Source of the DNA: an uncultured Lachnospiraceae bacterium
GTDB lineage: Bacteria > Bacillota > Clostridia > Lachnospirales > Lachnospiraceae
DNA: 64,000 bases
Reading direction: 5' to 3'
Assembly (NCBI GenBank): GCA_958428365.1
Contig: CAUAFT010000005.1
Coordinates: 124,001 to 188,000, forward strand
Below are positions 23,790 through 32,420 of the stretch, piece by piece (the stretch's first letter is position 1; each line of letters begins with the position of its first letter). A model generated the notes under the pieces. That model was not told the origin of the DNA. It ran no database searches and saw nothing but the letters and a program-made list of their open reading frames with translations. A program made the position numbers and the translations under genes.

Positions 23790-25232
23790 TTATACCTGAG
23801 TTCCCAGATAATAGAATCCCTTGCACTCCTCCAGCTTCACTTCCACGATCTGTCCGATGAGATCGGCGCCGCCCTTTAAATGTACCACAGAGTTGTTACT
23901 GAGCCGTCCCGTTACCAGATTTTCATCCTGGGCGTTCACTTCCTCCACCAGCACCCTCTGTACACTTCCGGTCAGAGCCTGCGCCTTTCTGCTTCCGATC
24001 TCCTGCACCTCATGTAAGAGACGGTCGAACCGGTCTTTTACCACGTCCTCCGGTATCTGGTCTTCCTTTGCCGCCGCAGGGGTTCCGGTGCGCTTGGAAT
24101 AGATGAAGGTAAAAGCGCTGTCGTATTCCACCTGTTTTACCACATCCATGGTCTCCAAAAAGTCCTCCTCCGTCTCCCCCGGAAATCCCACGATGATGTC
24201 GGTGGTCAATGCGATATCCGGCACCGCAGCCCGGATCTTTTTCACCAGTTCCAGATACTGTTCCTTATCATAACGGCGGTTCATCTCCTTTAGGATCCTG
24301 CTGCTTCCCGACTGCAGTGGGAGATGAAGATGCTTACAGATCTTTTTGGAACGCCCCAGAACTTCGATCAGCTCGTCCGATAGATCCTTTGGGTGAGATG
24401 TCATAAAACGGATACGTTCCAGACCCTCGATCTTCTCCACCTCCTCCAGAAGCTGTGCAAATGTGACCGGCTGTTCCAGATTCTTCCCATAGGAGTTGAC
24501 GTTCTGCCCCAACAGCATCACTTCTACCACACCGTCCGCCACCAGACGCTCGATCTCCCGGATGATATCTTTTGGTTCCCGGCTTCGCTCTCTTCCCCGC
24601 ACATAAGGAACGATACAGTAGCTGCAGAAATTATTGCAGCCGAACATGATATTGACTCCCGATTTGAACTTATATTTGCGTTCCACCGGAAGATCCTCCA
24701 CAATCTTATCCGTATCTTTCCAGATGTCGATGATCATGCCCTCCGATTCCAGAGCCGCCACGATCAGCTCCGCAAATTTGTAGATGTTATGGGTTCCAAA
24801 AACCAGGTCTACAAAGCGATAACTGGTCCTGATCTTCTCCACCACCTCCGGCTCCTGCATCATACAGCCGCAGAGTCCGATCATCATATCTTTATTTTTC
24901 TTTTTCTGGCTGTTTAAATAGCCAAGTCTGCCGTAAACCTTGTTGTTGGCATTCTCCCGCACGGTACAGGTATTATAGATGACAAAATCCGCATCCTCAG
25001 TATCTTTTTTCACATATCCGATCTCTTCCAGGATCCCCACTAATTTTTCGGAATCTCTGGCGTTCATCTGACACCCGAAAGTATTGACGCAAAACGTCAG
25101 AGGACGACCTTTGCGCTCCGCAAGCTGTGCAACATACTGCTTTGCGATCTCCATAAAATAATACTGACGTTCCGGTTCCGTGTCGGGAATCTGATGTTTG
25201 TCTATCACTTTGATCCTGCTTTTTCGTTCCAT
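23790..25232 (-). CDS. miaB: tRNA-2-methylthio-N6-dimethylallyladenosine synthase
   Basis: This 480-residue radical-SAM enzyme methylthiolates i6A37 in tRNAs reading UNN codons. It has the UPF0004 domain (FCVNTFGCQMNARDSEKL, TCTVRENA, GLCGCMMQ), the radical-SAM motif CNNFCSYC and a C-terminal TRAM domain. The ATG at 25232 (MERKSR) follows AGAAGGAA by nine bases; the ATG at 25256 has no site. MiaA is not in the window. Paralogous to rimO at 1-2 kb. Confidence 0.95.
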   Translation of the reverse strand: MERKSRIKVIDKHQIPDTEPERQYYFMEIAKQYVAQLAERKGRPLTFCVNTFGCQMNARDSEKLVGILEEIGYVKKDTEDADFVIYNTCTVRENANNKVYGRLGYLNSQKKKNKDMMIGLCGCMMQEPEVVEKIRTSYRFVDLVFGTHNIYKFAELIVAALESEGMIIDIWKDTDKIVEDLPVERKYKFKSGVNIMFGCNNFCSYCIVPYVRGRERSREPKDIIREIERLVADGVVEVMLLGQNVNSYGKNLEQPVTFAQLLEEVEKIEGLERIRFMTSHPKDLSDELIEVLGRSKKICKHLHLPLQSGSSRILKEMNRRYDKEQYLELVKKIRAAVPDIALTTDIIVGFPGETEEDFLETMDVVKQVEYDSAFTFIYSKRTGTPAAAKEDQIPEDVVKDRFDRLLHEVQEIGSRKAQALTGSVQRVLVEEVNAQDENLVTGRLSNNSVVHLKGGADLIGQIVEVKLEECKGFYYLGTQV

Positions 25233-25334
25233 ATATCCAATTCCTTCTAGTTTCATTATTTATGACTGTTCAGAGTCAAAGAATTTTACATTTTTTATGC
25301 ATGATACCGACTCTTGTAATATTTTTCCCTGTGC

Positions 25335-26585
25335 CTACGGACGGATCTGTCCGTTTCCATAGATAATATATTTCGTACTGGTCAACGCCTCTAATCCCAT
25401 CGGTCCTCTGGCGTGGAGCTTCTGGGTACTGATGCCGATCTCCGCTCCGAAACCAAATTCAAAGCCATCGGTAAAACGTGTGGAAGCGTTGACATAGACT
25501 GCCGCCGCATCGATCTCATCCAAGAACTGTTCCGCATGATCGTAGTCTCTTGTGATGATCGCCTCGGAATGTCCGGTGTTATAACGGTTGATATGGGCAA
25601 TGGCTTCGTCAATATCAGATACCGTCTTAATGGAGAGGATATAGTCCAGATACTCGGTTCCCCAATCCTCCTCGGTGGCAGGCAGAATGTCCGGGCAAAC
25701 GGCGCGGCTTGCCTCATCCCCGCGAAGCTCTACCTTTTTCTCTTTCAGCCGCTCTGCCAGCTTCGGCAGCAGATCATCCTTTATTTTTTCATGAATTACA
25801 ATGGATTCACAGGCGTTGCAGACGCCGATCCTCTGGGTCTTGGCATTGAAAATGATGTCCACCGCCATGTCCAGATCCGCCCCCTCGTCCACATAGATAT
25901 GGCAGTTTCCGGTTCCCGTCTCGATCACCGGAACCGTAGCGTTTTGGACTACCGCACGGATGAGACCCGCGCCGCCCCGTGGAATCAGCACATCCACATA
26001 GCCGTTCATTTTCATAAATTCCGTTGTAGTCTCCCTGGAGGTATCCGTAATAAGGGAGATCGCATTTTCATTGACGCCGCATTCCTTTAAGGTCCTGCGG
26101 ATACTGTCCACGATCGCCATGTTAGAATAGAGGGCGTCGCTTCCTCCCTTTAAAATCACGGCATTTCCGGTCTTAAAACAGAGTCCGAACGCATCCGCCG
26201 TCACATTTGGACGCGCCTCATAGATGATACCCACAACGCCTAATGGCACGCGTTTTTGACCGATCCGAAGCCCGTTTGGGCGTTTTTTCATGGAAAGTAC
26301 CTCGCCAATTGGATCGTCCAGGTCCGCAACCTGCAAAAGCCCCTCTGACATCTGCTCTATTCTCGCCTCTGTCAACAGCAGACGGTCTAAAAGTCCCTCC
26401 GGCATCCCGTTCTTTTTCCCGTTCTCCATATCCTTTGCATTTTCCCGGATCAGGGTCTGAGCATCTTTTATCAGATTCTCCGCTGTCTTTTTCAGTACCT
26501 CATTCTTCTTATTCGTCTCAAGAAGCGCCATATATCCTGCGGCTTCCTTCGCTCTGGTTCCAATCTCCATCAATTCTGCTTTCAT
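25335..26585 (-). CDS. proA: Gamma-glutamyl phosphate reductase
   Basis: This 416-residue NADPH-dependent enzyme makes glutamate-5-semialdehyde in proline synthesis. The nucleophilic cysteine lies in VCNACESIVIHE, preceded by ETGTGNCHIYVD, and the Rossmann region includes LKGGSDALYSN. GGGAG precedes the ATG, which overlaps the upstream cyclo-ligase stop by four bases. It completes the proB-DUF896-fau-proA operon, in which a folate gene and a small protein gene are inserted between proB and proA. Confidence 0.97.
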   Translation of the reverse strand: MKAELMEIGTRAKEAAGYMALLETNKKNEVLKKTAENLIKDAQTLIRENAKDMENGKKNGMPEGLLDRLLLTEARIEQMSEGLLQVADLDDPIGEVLSMKKRPNGLRIGQKRVPLGVVGIIYEARPNVTADAFGLCFKTGNAVILKGGSDALYSNMAIVDSIRRTLKECGVNENAISLITDTSRETTTEFMKMNGYVDVLIPRGGAGLIRAVVQNATVPVIETGTGNCHIYVDEGADLDMAVDIIFNAKTQRIGVCNACESIVIHEKIKDDLLPKLAERLKEKKVELRGDEASRAVCPDILPATEEDWGTEYLDYILSIKTVSDIDEAIAHINRYNTGHSEAIITRDYDHAEQFLDEIDAAAVYVNASTRFTDGFEFGFGAEIGISTQKLHARGPMGLEALTSTKYIIYGNGQIRP

Positions 26586-27160
26586 GCGCTGCTCCCTTCC
26601 CTTTCTCTGTAGCTGATGATTCTTTCCCCCGGTGTTATCAGATATTCCATGCCAATGTCTGTTTCCTCCGCGGGGATTTCCTTCACCACCTGAAACTCAT
26701 AGGCAATTCCCATTCTGATCAGTCTTGGGTGTATCTCAAAATAGCGGTCATAGTAACCTGCCCCGTGTCCGATGCGGTTGCCCTGCCTGTCAAATCCCAC
26801 GCCGGGAGTCAGACAGACGGCTTCCTCCCAGTTCACTTTTTGTCCGGTCACAGGCTCCATAACCCCAAAGCTTCCTTTTTTCACTTCCTGAAGAGAGGTG
26901 ATCTCATAAAAATCCATCTCGCTTCCCTCTACCTTTGGAAGAGCCACCCGCTTCCCTGCTTCCAACGCCCAATCTAAAAATTTCAGCAGGGACAGTTCCT
27001 TTCCCAGAGGATAATACCCGTAAATATATCCCCTTTCTTTTATGACTTCCATCTGCTTTAACTGCAGGGCTATGGCTTCCTCTGCCTGACGATAGACCTC
27101 AGGCTCCAGAGCGTCTCTTTTTATCGACAGCCTGGCTCTAATGCGTTCCTTTGTTTCCAT
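26582..27160 (-). CDS. 5-formyltetrahydrofolate cyclo-ligase
   Basis: This 192-residue enzyme converts 5-formyltetrahydrofolate to 5,10-methenyltetrahydrofolate using ATP. Family motifs are YGYYPLGKELSLL near the N-terminus, LTPGVGFDRQGNRIGHGAGY (which contains the Mg-ATP site) and YDRYF. ATG at 27160 follows GGGAG; a longer frame exists but runs deep into the DUF896 gene. It overlaps the DUF896 stop by 23 bases. Confidence 0.94.
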   Translation of the reverse strand: METKERIRARLSIKRDALEPEVYRQAEEAIALQLKQMEVIKERGYIYGYYPLGKELSLLKFLDWALEAGKRVALPKVEGSEMDFYEITSLQEVKKGSFGVMEPVTGQKVNWEEAVCLTPGVGFDRQGNRIGHGAGYYDRYFEIHPRLIRMGIAYEFQVVKEIPAEETDIGMEYLITPGERIISYREREGSSA

Positions 27161-27359
27161 ATTTTTCTCCCAGGTTGACAATGCTTCCGTCCGCCTGCTG
27201 CATATCAATGTTGTTTAATTGCGCCCGCAGATTTCCCCGGACGGAAGCGATATACTCCTGTCTTAAAAGAGTCTGCTCCTTTTTCTCCGCTTCGGTCAGT
27301 CCCTCCGCCTTTGATTTATGATATAATTCGTTGATTCTCGCTATTTTTTTCTCGTCCAT
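27138..27359 (-). CDS. DUF896 domain protein (YnzC family)
   Basis: This 73-residue protein matches the YnzC/DUF896 family: MDEKKIARINELYHKSKAEG, then LTEAEKKEQTLLRQEYI and the C-terminal IDMQQADGSIVNLG. The N-terminal half is a helical hairpin; the family has no assigned biochemical function, though Bacillus YneA-region paralogs are SOS-linked. GAGGTAGAG precedes the ATG. It is inside the proline operon, between proB and the cyclo-ligase. Confidence 0.92.
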   Translation of the reverse strand: MDEKKIARINELYHKSKAEGLTEAEKKEQTLLRQEYIASVRGNLRAQLNNIDMQQADGSIVNLGEKYGNKGTH

Positions 27360-27396
27360 CTCTACCTCGTTTTATTCAAAATTAATTTACAGGCTG

Positions 27397-28248
27397 TCAG
27401 CTCATATATTCCTCAATGAAATCCGGTATGTAAAAATCCTCGTTCTTATTTGCCTCAAACACGGTTCCCACAAAGTCATCCTCAAATATCTTGTGAAGGA
27501 CTCCCACATCCCCTCCGTTGGTGATGATCATATCCGCCCCGGAATAGGTGGCGATCCTTGCAGCGTTCAGCTTCGTCGCCATGCCCCCGGTTCCCACATC
27601 GCTTCCCGTGGTCTCCTTCGCCATATGCAGATACCGCTCGTCCAGCTCCTTCACCGTCTCAATGAGTTTCGCATCCGGATTCTCGTGGGGATCGTCGGTA
27701 AACAGCCCGTCGATATCTGATAATAGGATCAGAAGATCTGCGCCAATCAGGGCAGCCACAATGGCGGCGAGGCTGTCGTTGTCTCCGAACTGGATCTCGT
27801 AAGTGTTGACCGTGTCGTTTTCATTGACTACGGGGATCACCCCCAGTTTGAACAATTCCTCGAAGGTATTCTGGGCATTTTTTCTCGCCACATTGTCCGT
27901 CATGGTCTTTTTGGTCATCAGAACCTGCCCACAGGTCTGGTGGTATTCGCCAAAGAGCTTCTGATAGGTCATCATCAGGCTCGCCTGTCCCACCGCGGCG
28001 CACGCCTGCTTGACCGATATACTTTTGGGACGTTTTTTGATTCCCAGCATCTTGCGTCCCACGGAAACAGCGCCGGAGCTCACCAGACAGACTTCTATAT
28101 CCTGGTTGCGCAGGTCGCAGAGTTCCCTGACCAGACGTTCCAGTTTGCTGAAATTCAACTTTCCGGTTCTGGCATGACAGAGGGAGGAGGAACCGATCTT
28201 CACAACCACCCTTTTTTTATTATTGAAACGATTTTTTTTCATTTTCAT
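27397..28248 (-). CDS. proB: Glutamate 5-kinase
   Basis: This 283-residue amino-acid kinase phosphorylates glutamate in the first step of proline synthesis. Motifs include VVVKIGSSSL, SSGAVSVGRKMLG, NENDTVNT, LLSDIDGL and GTGGMATKLNAARIA. It lacks the C-terminal PUA domain of the 367-residue E. coli enzyme, as in several Clostridia. Two starts are possible, ATG at 28248 or 28242; GGAAG and GGAG sites support one each. Proline feedback inhibition is a family property. Confidence 0.95.
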   Translation of the reverse strand: MKMKKNRFNNKKRVVVKIGSSSLCHARTGKLNFSKLERLVRELCDLRNQDIEVCLVSSGAVSVGRKMLGIKKRPKSISVKQACAAVGQASLMMTYQKLFGEYHQTCGQVLMTKKTMTDNVARKNAQNTFEELFKLGVIPVVNENDTVNTYEIQFGDNDSLAAIVAALIGADLLILLSDIDGLFTDDPHENPDAKLIETVKELDERYLHMAKETTGSDVGTGGMATKLNAARIATYSGADMIITNGGDVGVLHKIFEDDFVGTVFEANKNEDFYIPDFIEEYMS

Positions 28249-28284
28249 TCTCCAACTTCCTCATAAGCTCGTACACATTCTCAT

Positions 28285-28312
28285 ATTTTATCATATTCGC
28301 CGGGAAACGCAA
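28285..28312 (-). promoter_or_regulatory. Promoter of the proline operon
   Basis: Minus-strand TTGCGT (28312-28307) and TAAAAT (28290-28285), 16 bases apart, lie 37 bases before the proB start. Confidence 0.6.
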
Positions 28313-28347
28313 ACTATTTGTAGGGTTCTTCTGATCCTGCTCTTAGC

Positions 28348-30063
28348 TCAGGATCCCGCTCCCGCCCTCAAAGCAAGGAGATTTCTCTGAATCTCCATCG
28401 TATCGGGATGGGACTCTCCTAAAACTTTCTTACATATATCCAATGCTTTTTCAAACAATGCTTCCGCTTCCTCATACCGCTTCTGATTCTCGTATAAAAG
28501 AGCTAAATTGTTGCAGTATCTTGCCGTATTCGGGTGATTTTTTCCCAGGACTTTTTCACTTATCCTCAATGCCTTTTGATATAATTTAGCGGCTCTTTCA
28601 TAATTTCCCTGCATTTTATAAATCCCCGCCAGATTATTGTAACTGATGGCTGTATTTGGATGCTCCTCTCCCAATATATTCAACTGAATGCGCAGCGCTT
28701 CTTCACACAATGCTTCCGCTTCCTCATACTCTCCCAGATCCACATACAAAACTGCCAGATTATTATAGCTGATCGCCGTATCGGGATGCTTCTCCCCCAG
28801 GATCTTTTTTCGGATATTCAATGCCTTTTGATACAGTTCCTTTGCTTCTTCATACTTTCCCTGCGCTTCATATAGACCTCCCAGATTATTATACCCCGTG
28901 GCAAGATCGGGAGCTTCCTTGTCCAGTACTTTTTGGTTGATCTTTAAGGCTCTGCCGTACAAATATTCCGCCTCTTCATAGTTTCCCTGTCTTTCATATA
29001 ATCCGGCCAGATTATTACAGTCCACCGCCACATCCCGGTGATCTTCTCCCAGAATCCTTTCATCTGTCACTAACGCCTTCCTGTATAATGCTCCGGCTTC
29101 CTCATATTTTCCCTGCGCCTCATACAAGCCGCCCAGATTATTATAATCCGTCGTCGTCTCCGGGTGATTTTCTCCCAGAATTTTTTCATCCAGATATAAC
29201 GCTTTTTTATATAAATTCTCGGCTTCCCTGTATCTTCCCTGATCTTGGTAAACACCTGCCAGATTACTGTAATCTACAGCTGTTTTGGGATGTTCCTCTC
29301 CCAGGACTCTTATATGAATGTCCAGTGTTTTTTGAAAAAATTGCTCCGCTTTTTCATAAAGTCCCTGCTTTTTATATATCAACGCCAGTTTATGATAAAT
29401 AACCGCCATCTCCAGATGATCTTTTCCCAATAATTTCTCAAGAATTTCCTTTAATTTTAACAGAATTTCTTCACTCACATGGTATTGCAGGTTCTCTTCC
29501 GCTTCTTTTGCCCTTTGCAATAGCTGATGAGTCTCAGCCATTTTCTGCCTTGCCTCCGCATGATTCCATTCTTCCTCTCTTACAGCATCCTTTCTTGCGG
29601 AGATTCCTTTTTTCTCATCCCCTTCCTCTTCTGCCTTTTCTTCCTCATACTCATGGAATACAAGCCGGATCTTAAGAAAAGAATAAAAGTCATACGCTCC
29701 CGCCGCAAGTCTGTCATCCCCTTGGGGAGTCGTAAGAAAGATCAGATTTTTTCCCAAAGAAGACAGCATATCCCTACTGAAATTCAGCCTTTTTAGATCT
29801 TCCTCCTCCTGGATCGCAAACTGAAAATTAGCGATCATGCAGGAGTGTATCTGCGGCTTTTTATCCATCCACTTTTTTAATTCCTGAAACGAATAGGCTC
29901 CGGGATGATCCTTATAGTCGTAGATTCCCACGGTTCCCCGCCCATAGAGTTCGATGATCTCCTCCTGCAGTGCCTCGTCAGCCACCACCAGAAACAATCC
30001 ATCTTCCGACTTGCCCAGAATCCATCCCAGAGTCTGATATCCTTCCTGATTACTCTCAAACAT
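28348..30063 (-). CDS. STAND-like/kinesin-light-chain TPR protein, partner of the upstream ATPase
   Basis: This 571-residue protein has three parts. Residues 1-135 form an alpha/beta region without a P-loop, ending in LNFSRDMLSSLGKNLIFLT, then AYDFYSFLK; this resembles the segment that precedes TPRs in bacterial STAND-type proteins (LNxxRDxL...LIFW...APDFxSW), from memory. Residues 136-205 are a charged coiled coil. Residues 212-571 are eight perfect 42-residue kinesin-light-chain TPRs plus a partial ninth (consensus LGExHPxTAxxYNNLAxLY). Its start overlaps the ATPase stop by eight bases, so the two are coupled. Function is unknown; a sensor or scaffold role is inferred. Confidence 0.8.
   Translation of the reverse strand: MFESNQEGYQTLGWILGKSEDGLFLVVADEALQEEIIELYGRGTVGIYDYKDHPGAYSFQELKKWMDKKPQIHSCMIANFQFAIQEEEDLKRLNFSRDMLSSLGKNLIFLTTPQGDDRLAAGAYDFYSFLKIRLVFHEYEEEKAEEEGDEKKGISARKDAVREEEWNHAEARQKMAETHQLLQRAKEAEENLQYHVSEEILLKLKEILEKLLGKDHLEMAVIYHKLALIYKKQGLYEKAEQFFQKTLDIHIRVLGEEHPKTAVDYSNLAGVYQDQGRYREAENLYKKALYLDEKILGENHPETTTDYNNLGGLYEAQGKYEEAGALYRKALVTDERILGEDHRDVAVDCNNLAGLYERQGNYEEAEYLYGRALKINQKVLDKEAPDLATGYNNLGGLYEAQGKYEEAKELYQKALNIRKKILGEKHPDTAISYNNLAVLYVDLGEYEEAEALCEEALRIQLNILGEEHPNTAISYNNLAGIYKMQGNYERAAKLYQKALRISEKVLGKNHPNTARYCNNLALLYENQKRYEEAEALFEKALDICKKVLGESHPDTMEIQRNLLALRAGAGS
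28351..29430 (-). repeat. Tandem 126-bp repeats encoding TPR units
   Basis: Eight full and one partial 42-codon units lie head to tail. Each unit encodes LGE-H-P...NNLA-LY...G-YEEAE-LY-KAL. The DNA copies are diverged at synonymous sites, so the array is not a recent expansion. Confidence 0.85.
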
Positions 30064-31363
30064 CCTTTAAAAGCCCCTGTTCTTCAAAAAACTCCACGAT
30101 CAGTGGATGCACATTATGCCAACGTTTCCCGTTATATTCCAGCACCACCGATGCCTGCAGCATTCTCAATAAATTTTCCTTATCCTCAATCAATTCTTTG
30201 TTTCCCTTGCAGATGTTTAATAAAAATTCATAATCCTTTTTCTCAATTCTCCTGGTCAAAGAGGTCTTCAACTCCTCCAGCGCCCGTCTGGCGTCCTCCA
30301 TGGAGATTGCATCGCTTCCTCTTCTCTCGGCTCTTTTTGCCGCTGCATTGATGGTGTGGAATAAATCTCTCAGTGATCCTCCCGTATACCGGATCAGACG
30401 TTCCAGAACCTCCGTCTCAAACAAATTCAGATCCGCACGCTTTTCAACGATCTCCCGTATCACGGCAATTCCCTCTGAAAACAGCTTTCCCTCTATGGTC
30501 TCAATCTTGATCATCGGCAGGGTCTTTGGAATAAAATAGCTTTCCATGGCTGAAAATCTGGCGTCATAGGACAGACCAATGGGAAAGGTATAAATGACCG
30601 GAAACGGCATCCCTGAAAGAATAGCGGCATAGTTATAAAACACCTCCCAGGCATCTTCAGGATTCAATTTGTCCAGATCCTCAAAAATAATGATGGGGCG
30701 TTTTCCATCTAATTTTCTGCTGATTTCCTCTGAAACAAGACCAAGCAGCCGGATCCACTCACTGGAACGCAGGCTGATCTTCTTGCGGTATTCCTTTCTT
30801 GTCTCCTCGTTGAATTTCAGATCCGCTTTGATCTTAACAAACACCTGTAAAATATGCTGCAAGATCCCCGGCGTGTCGGCAGATATCCCTGCTTCCACCG
30901 AGGTCGCTCTCAGATCCTGCACCGTTCTGACCTCCGTTTCCTCATCCCAAAAATTCAGGATATCTTCCAGGATATCATTCCCAATCACACAGTTTTGCTC
31001 TTTTGCAATCTGTAACAGGGATTCTCCCATCAGGATAAAGAGATCCGAGTACACGATATTAAATAAATCCAGATCCAGACTACAGGTGATGGTCTTTACC
31101 GGATAACCCTGGGATATGAATTTCTGAGACATCCGATTCAATTCCGTACTCTTTCCACAACCGCGATGACCTAACAGTAAAAACGCATGATGACCCGTTG
31201 TCTCCTGACAGAGGTCAAAAATATCCTCTATGGGAGAACAATATTTATCACTCATCCGATATTCCATGGTATCGGCGCAATAAAATTCTTCCATCTGTTC
31301 TATTTTAAGCGGCTCCGGTGAAAAGGCATTGATCACCTCGGACATACGACTCGCATATTTCAT
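30056..31363 (-). CDS. P-loop (AAA/ORC-like) ATPase, first gene of a two-gene unit
   Basis: This 435-residue cytosolic protein has Walker A GHRGCGKST at residues 65-73 and Walker B PIIIFEDLD at 223-231. A sensor/lid segment follows (YTGGSLRDLFHTINAAAKRA), then a C-terminal winged-helix-like region (LLRMLQASVVLEYNG, WHNVHPLIVEFF). The arrangement resembles ORC/Cdc6-like and STAND-like ATPases. The start ATG at 31363 follows GGAGGG by eight bases; the frame is open upstream to 31564 but crosses the promoter. The TPR gene overlaps its stop. The family is not one I can name; a nucleotide-driven switch acting with the TPR partner is inferred. Confidence 0.78.
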   Translation of the reverse strand: MKYASRMSEVINAFSPEPLKIEQMEEFYCADTMEYRMSDKYCSPIEDIFDLCQETTGHHAFLLLGHRGCGKSTELNRMSQKFISQGYPVKTITCSLDLDLFNIVYSDLFILMGESLLQIAKEQNCVIGNDILEDILNFWDEETEVRTVQDLRATSVEAGISADTPGILQHILQVFVKIKADLKFNEETRKEYRKKISLRSSEWIRLLGLVSEEISRKLDGKRPIIIFEDLDKLNPEDAWEVFYNYAAILSGMPFPVIYTFPIGLSYDARFSAMESYFIPKTLPMIKIETIEGKLFSEGIAVIREIVEKRADLNLFETEVLERLIRYTGGSLRDLFHTINAAAKRAERRGSDAISMEDARRALEELKTSLTRRIEKKDYEFLLNICKGNKELIEDKENLLRMLQASVVLEYNGKRWHNVHPLIVEFFEEQGLLKDV

Positions 31364-31444
31364 TCTACTTTCCCTCCACATGAGCATCGGCTGCTCAAAT
31401 ACTCCATAGCCGCACGCCATCACGCTATCCCGGCTCCTGCGGCT

Positions 31445-31474
31445 ATTATAGCCTATATTATATATTTTCCACAA
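31445..31474 (-). promoter_or_regulatory. Promoter of the ATPase-TPR unit
   Basis: Minus-strand TTGTGG (31474-31469) and TATAAT (31450-31445), 18 bases apart. The -10 lies inside a small palindrome, GGCTATAATAGCC. A second inverted repeat, TGAGCA/TGCTCA (31380-31397), is in the leader. Confidence 0.55.
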
Positions 31475-31570
31475 GACAAAAATCCTGTTCCGGCAAAAGC
31501 TGTTCCTTTGATTCCTTATCATCTTATTATATATGCCAGCTTTCACCAAAGCGTTATGATCCAACTGCTT

Positions 31571-32410
31571 TTAAAAACGTCCGCTGGAACCTCCATGAGA
31601 GCGTCCCGACGAACTGGTGTGAGTGCTGCTCCCTCCCGACGAACCGCTGCTCTTTTCTATTTTATGCCTGGTCACTCTGCGGTATAAATACAGTTCTCTG
31701 CTGTCTGTAAGATTCATGCTTCCGTCTTTGACGTAGCCCGTCGCCGACATCTGTTTTCTGACAGTTTTCAGCCTGGAGCGCATACATCCTGTAATGATAA
31801 ACGCGATGGCTGCCCCGATGAGCAAAGACTTCCAGATCCAGCTTCTGGACAATGGCATTTTCGGAAGATTGTCCACATCATAAGGTTCTCCATCTGCCGC
31901 CTGGGTCAGAAACTTATCACAAAGCTCTGCATAAATCGAAAACGCTTTCTCATAATTCCCATCGCTCAGATCCGGCAAAAACCGCTCTTCCATGTAATCC
32001 AGACCCGCATCGGTGAATGCCGTGATCCCAAATCCATAGGTGGTGATCGCCCACTCCCGCTCTCCCATACTGATTAAAAACAGGATTCCGTCGTCCCCGC
32101 TTCCCATTCCGTAGCCGTTATAATCATAGAAATCGTCTGCGTAATCTTCCACATTTGCTCCATTCAGGGAATCTACGGTTACAAGCGCCACATCGCACTC
32201 CTGCCGCTCACTGATCTCATCCAGCTTCTCTAATAAGTCCGCTTCCTCCTCATCGGTCAAAATATCCGCCTCATCCACAAGACGGGGTAACTGCCGTTCC
32301 TCCGGTATGGTTCTGTTTTCTCCCGATGTGTCCTCTGTTGCAAAAGCCGTCATCCCCAGAGACAGACAGAGACACAGGATCATACAAATTGTCAAAATAT
32401 TTTTTCTCAT
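31571..32410 (-). CDS. TPM domain protein (YdjH-like), secreted and membrane-anchored
   Basis: This 279-residue protein has a signal peptide (cleavage expected after TAFA, residue 24), an extracytoplasmic TPM domain (about 40-165; VDEADILTDEEEADLLEKL, ALVTVDSLNG, DGILFLISMGEREWAI), a membrane helix (about 187-205) and a cytoplasmic tail ending in a Ser/Gly/His-rich stretch (SSSGRSHGGSSGRF). The Bacillus counterpart YdjH belongs to the sigma-W-controlled ydjF-pspA operon. ATG at 32410 follows AGGAGG. It is last in the SPFH-zinc-ribbon-TPM operon. Confidence 0.88.
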   Translation of the reverse strand: MRKNILTICMILCLCLSLGMTAFATEDTSGENRTIPEERQLPRLVDEADILTDEEEADLLEKLDEISERQECDVALVTVDSLNGANVEDYADDFYDYNGYGMGSGDDGILFLISMGEREWAITTYGFGITAFTDAGLDYMEERFLPDLSDGNYEKAFSIYAELCDKFLTQAADGEPYDVDNLPKMPLSRSWIWKSLLIGAAIAFIITGCMRSRLKTVRKQMSATGYVKDGSMNLTDSRELYLYRRVTRHKIEKSSGSSGGSSTHTSSSGRSHGGSSGRF

Positions 32411-32420
32411 CTCTGCCCTC

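Noticed and set aside
27397..28248. proB as a truncated pseudogene because it lacks the PUA domain
   Set aside because: All kinase motifs are present, and PUA-less ProB of this length is normal in Firmicutes.
28351..29430. Regular repeats on the minus strand that might suggest a CRISPR-like or satellite array
   Set aside because: The 126-bp period is a multiple of three, the frame is open throughout and each unit encodes a canonical 42-residue TPR.
31364..31564. 67-residue N-terminal extension of the ATPase
   Set aside because: It spans the promoter and lacks an RBS, whereas ATG 31363 has GGAGGG at eight bases.
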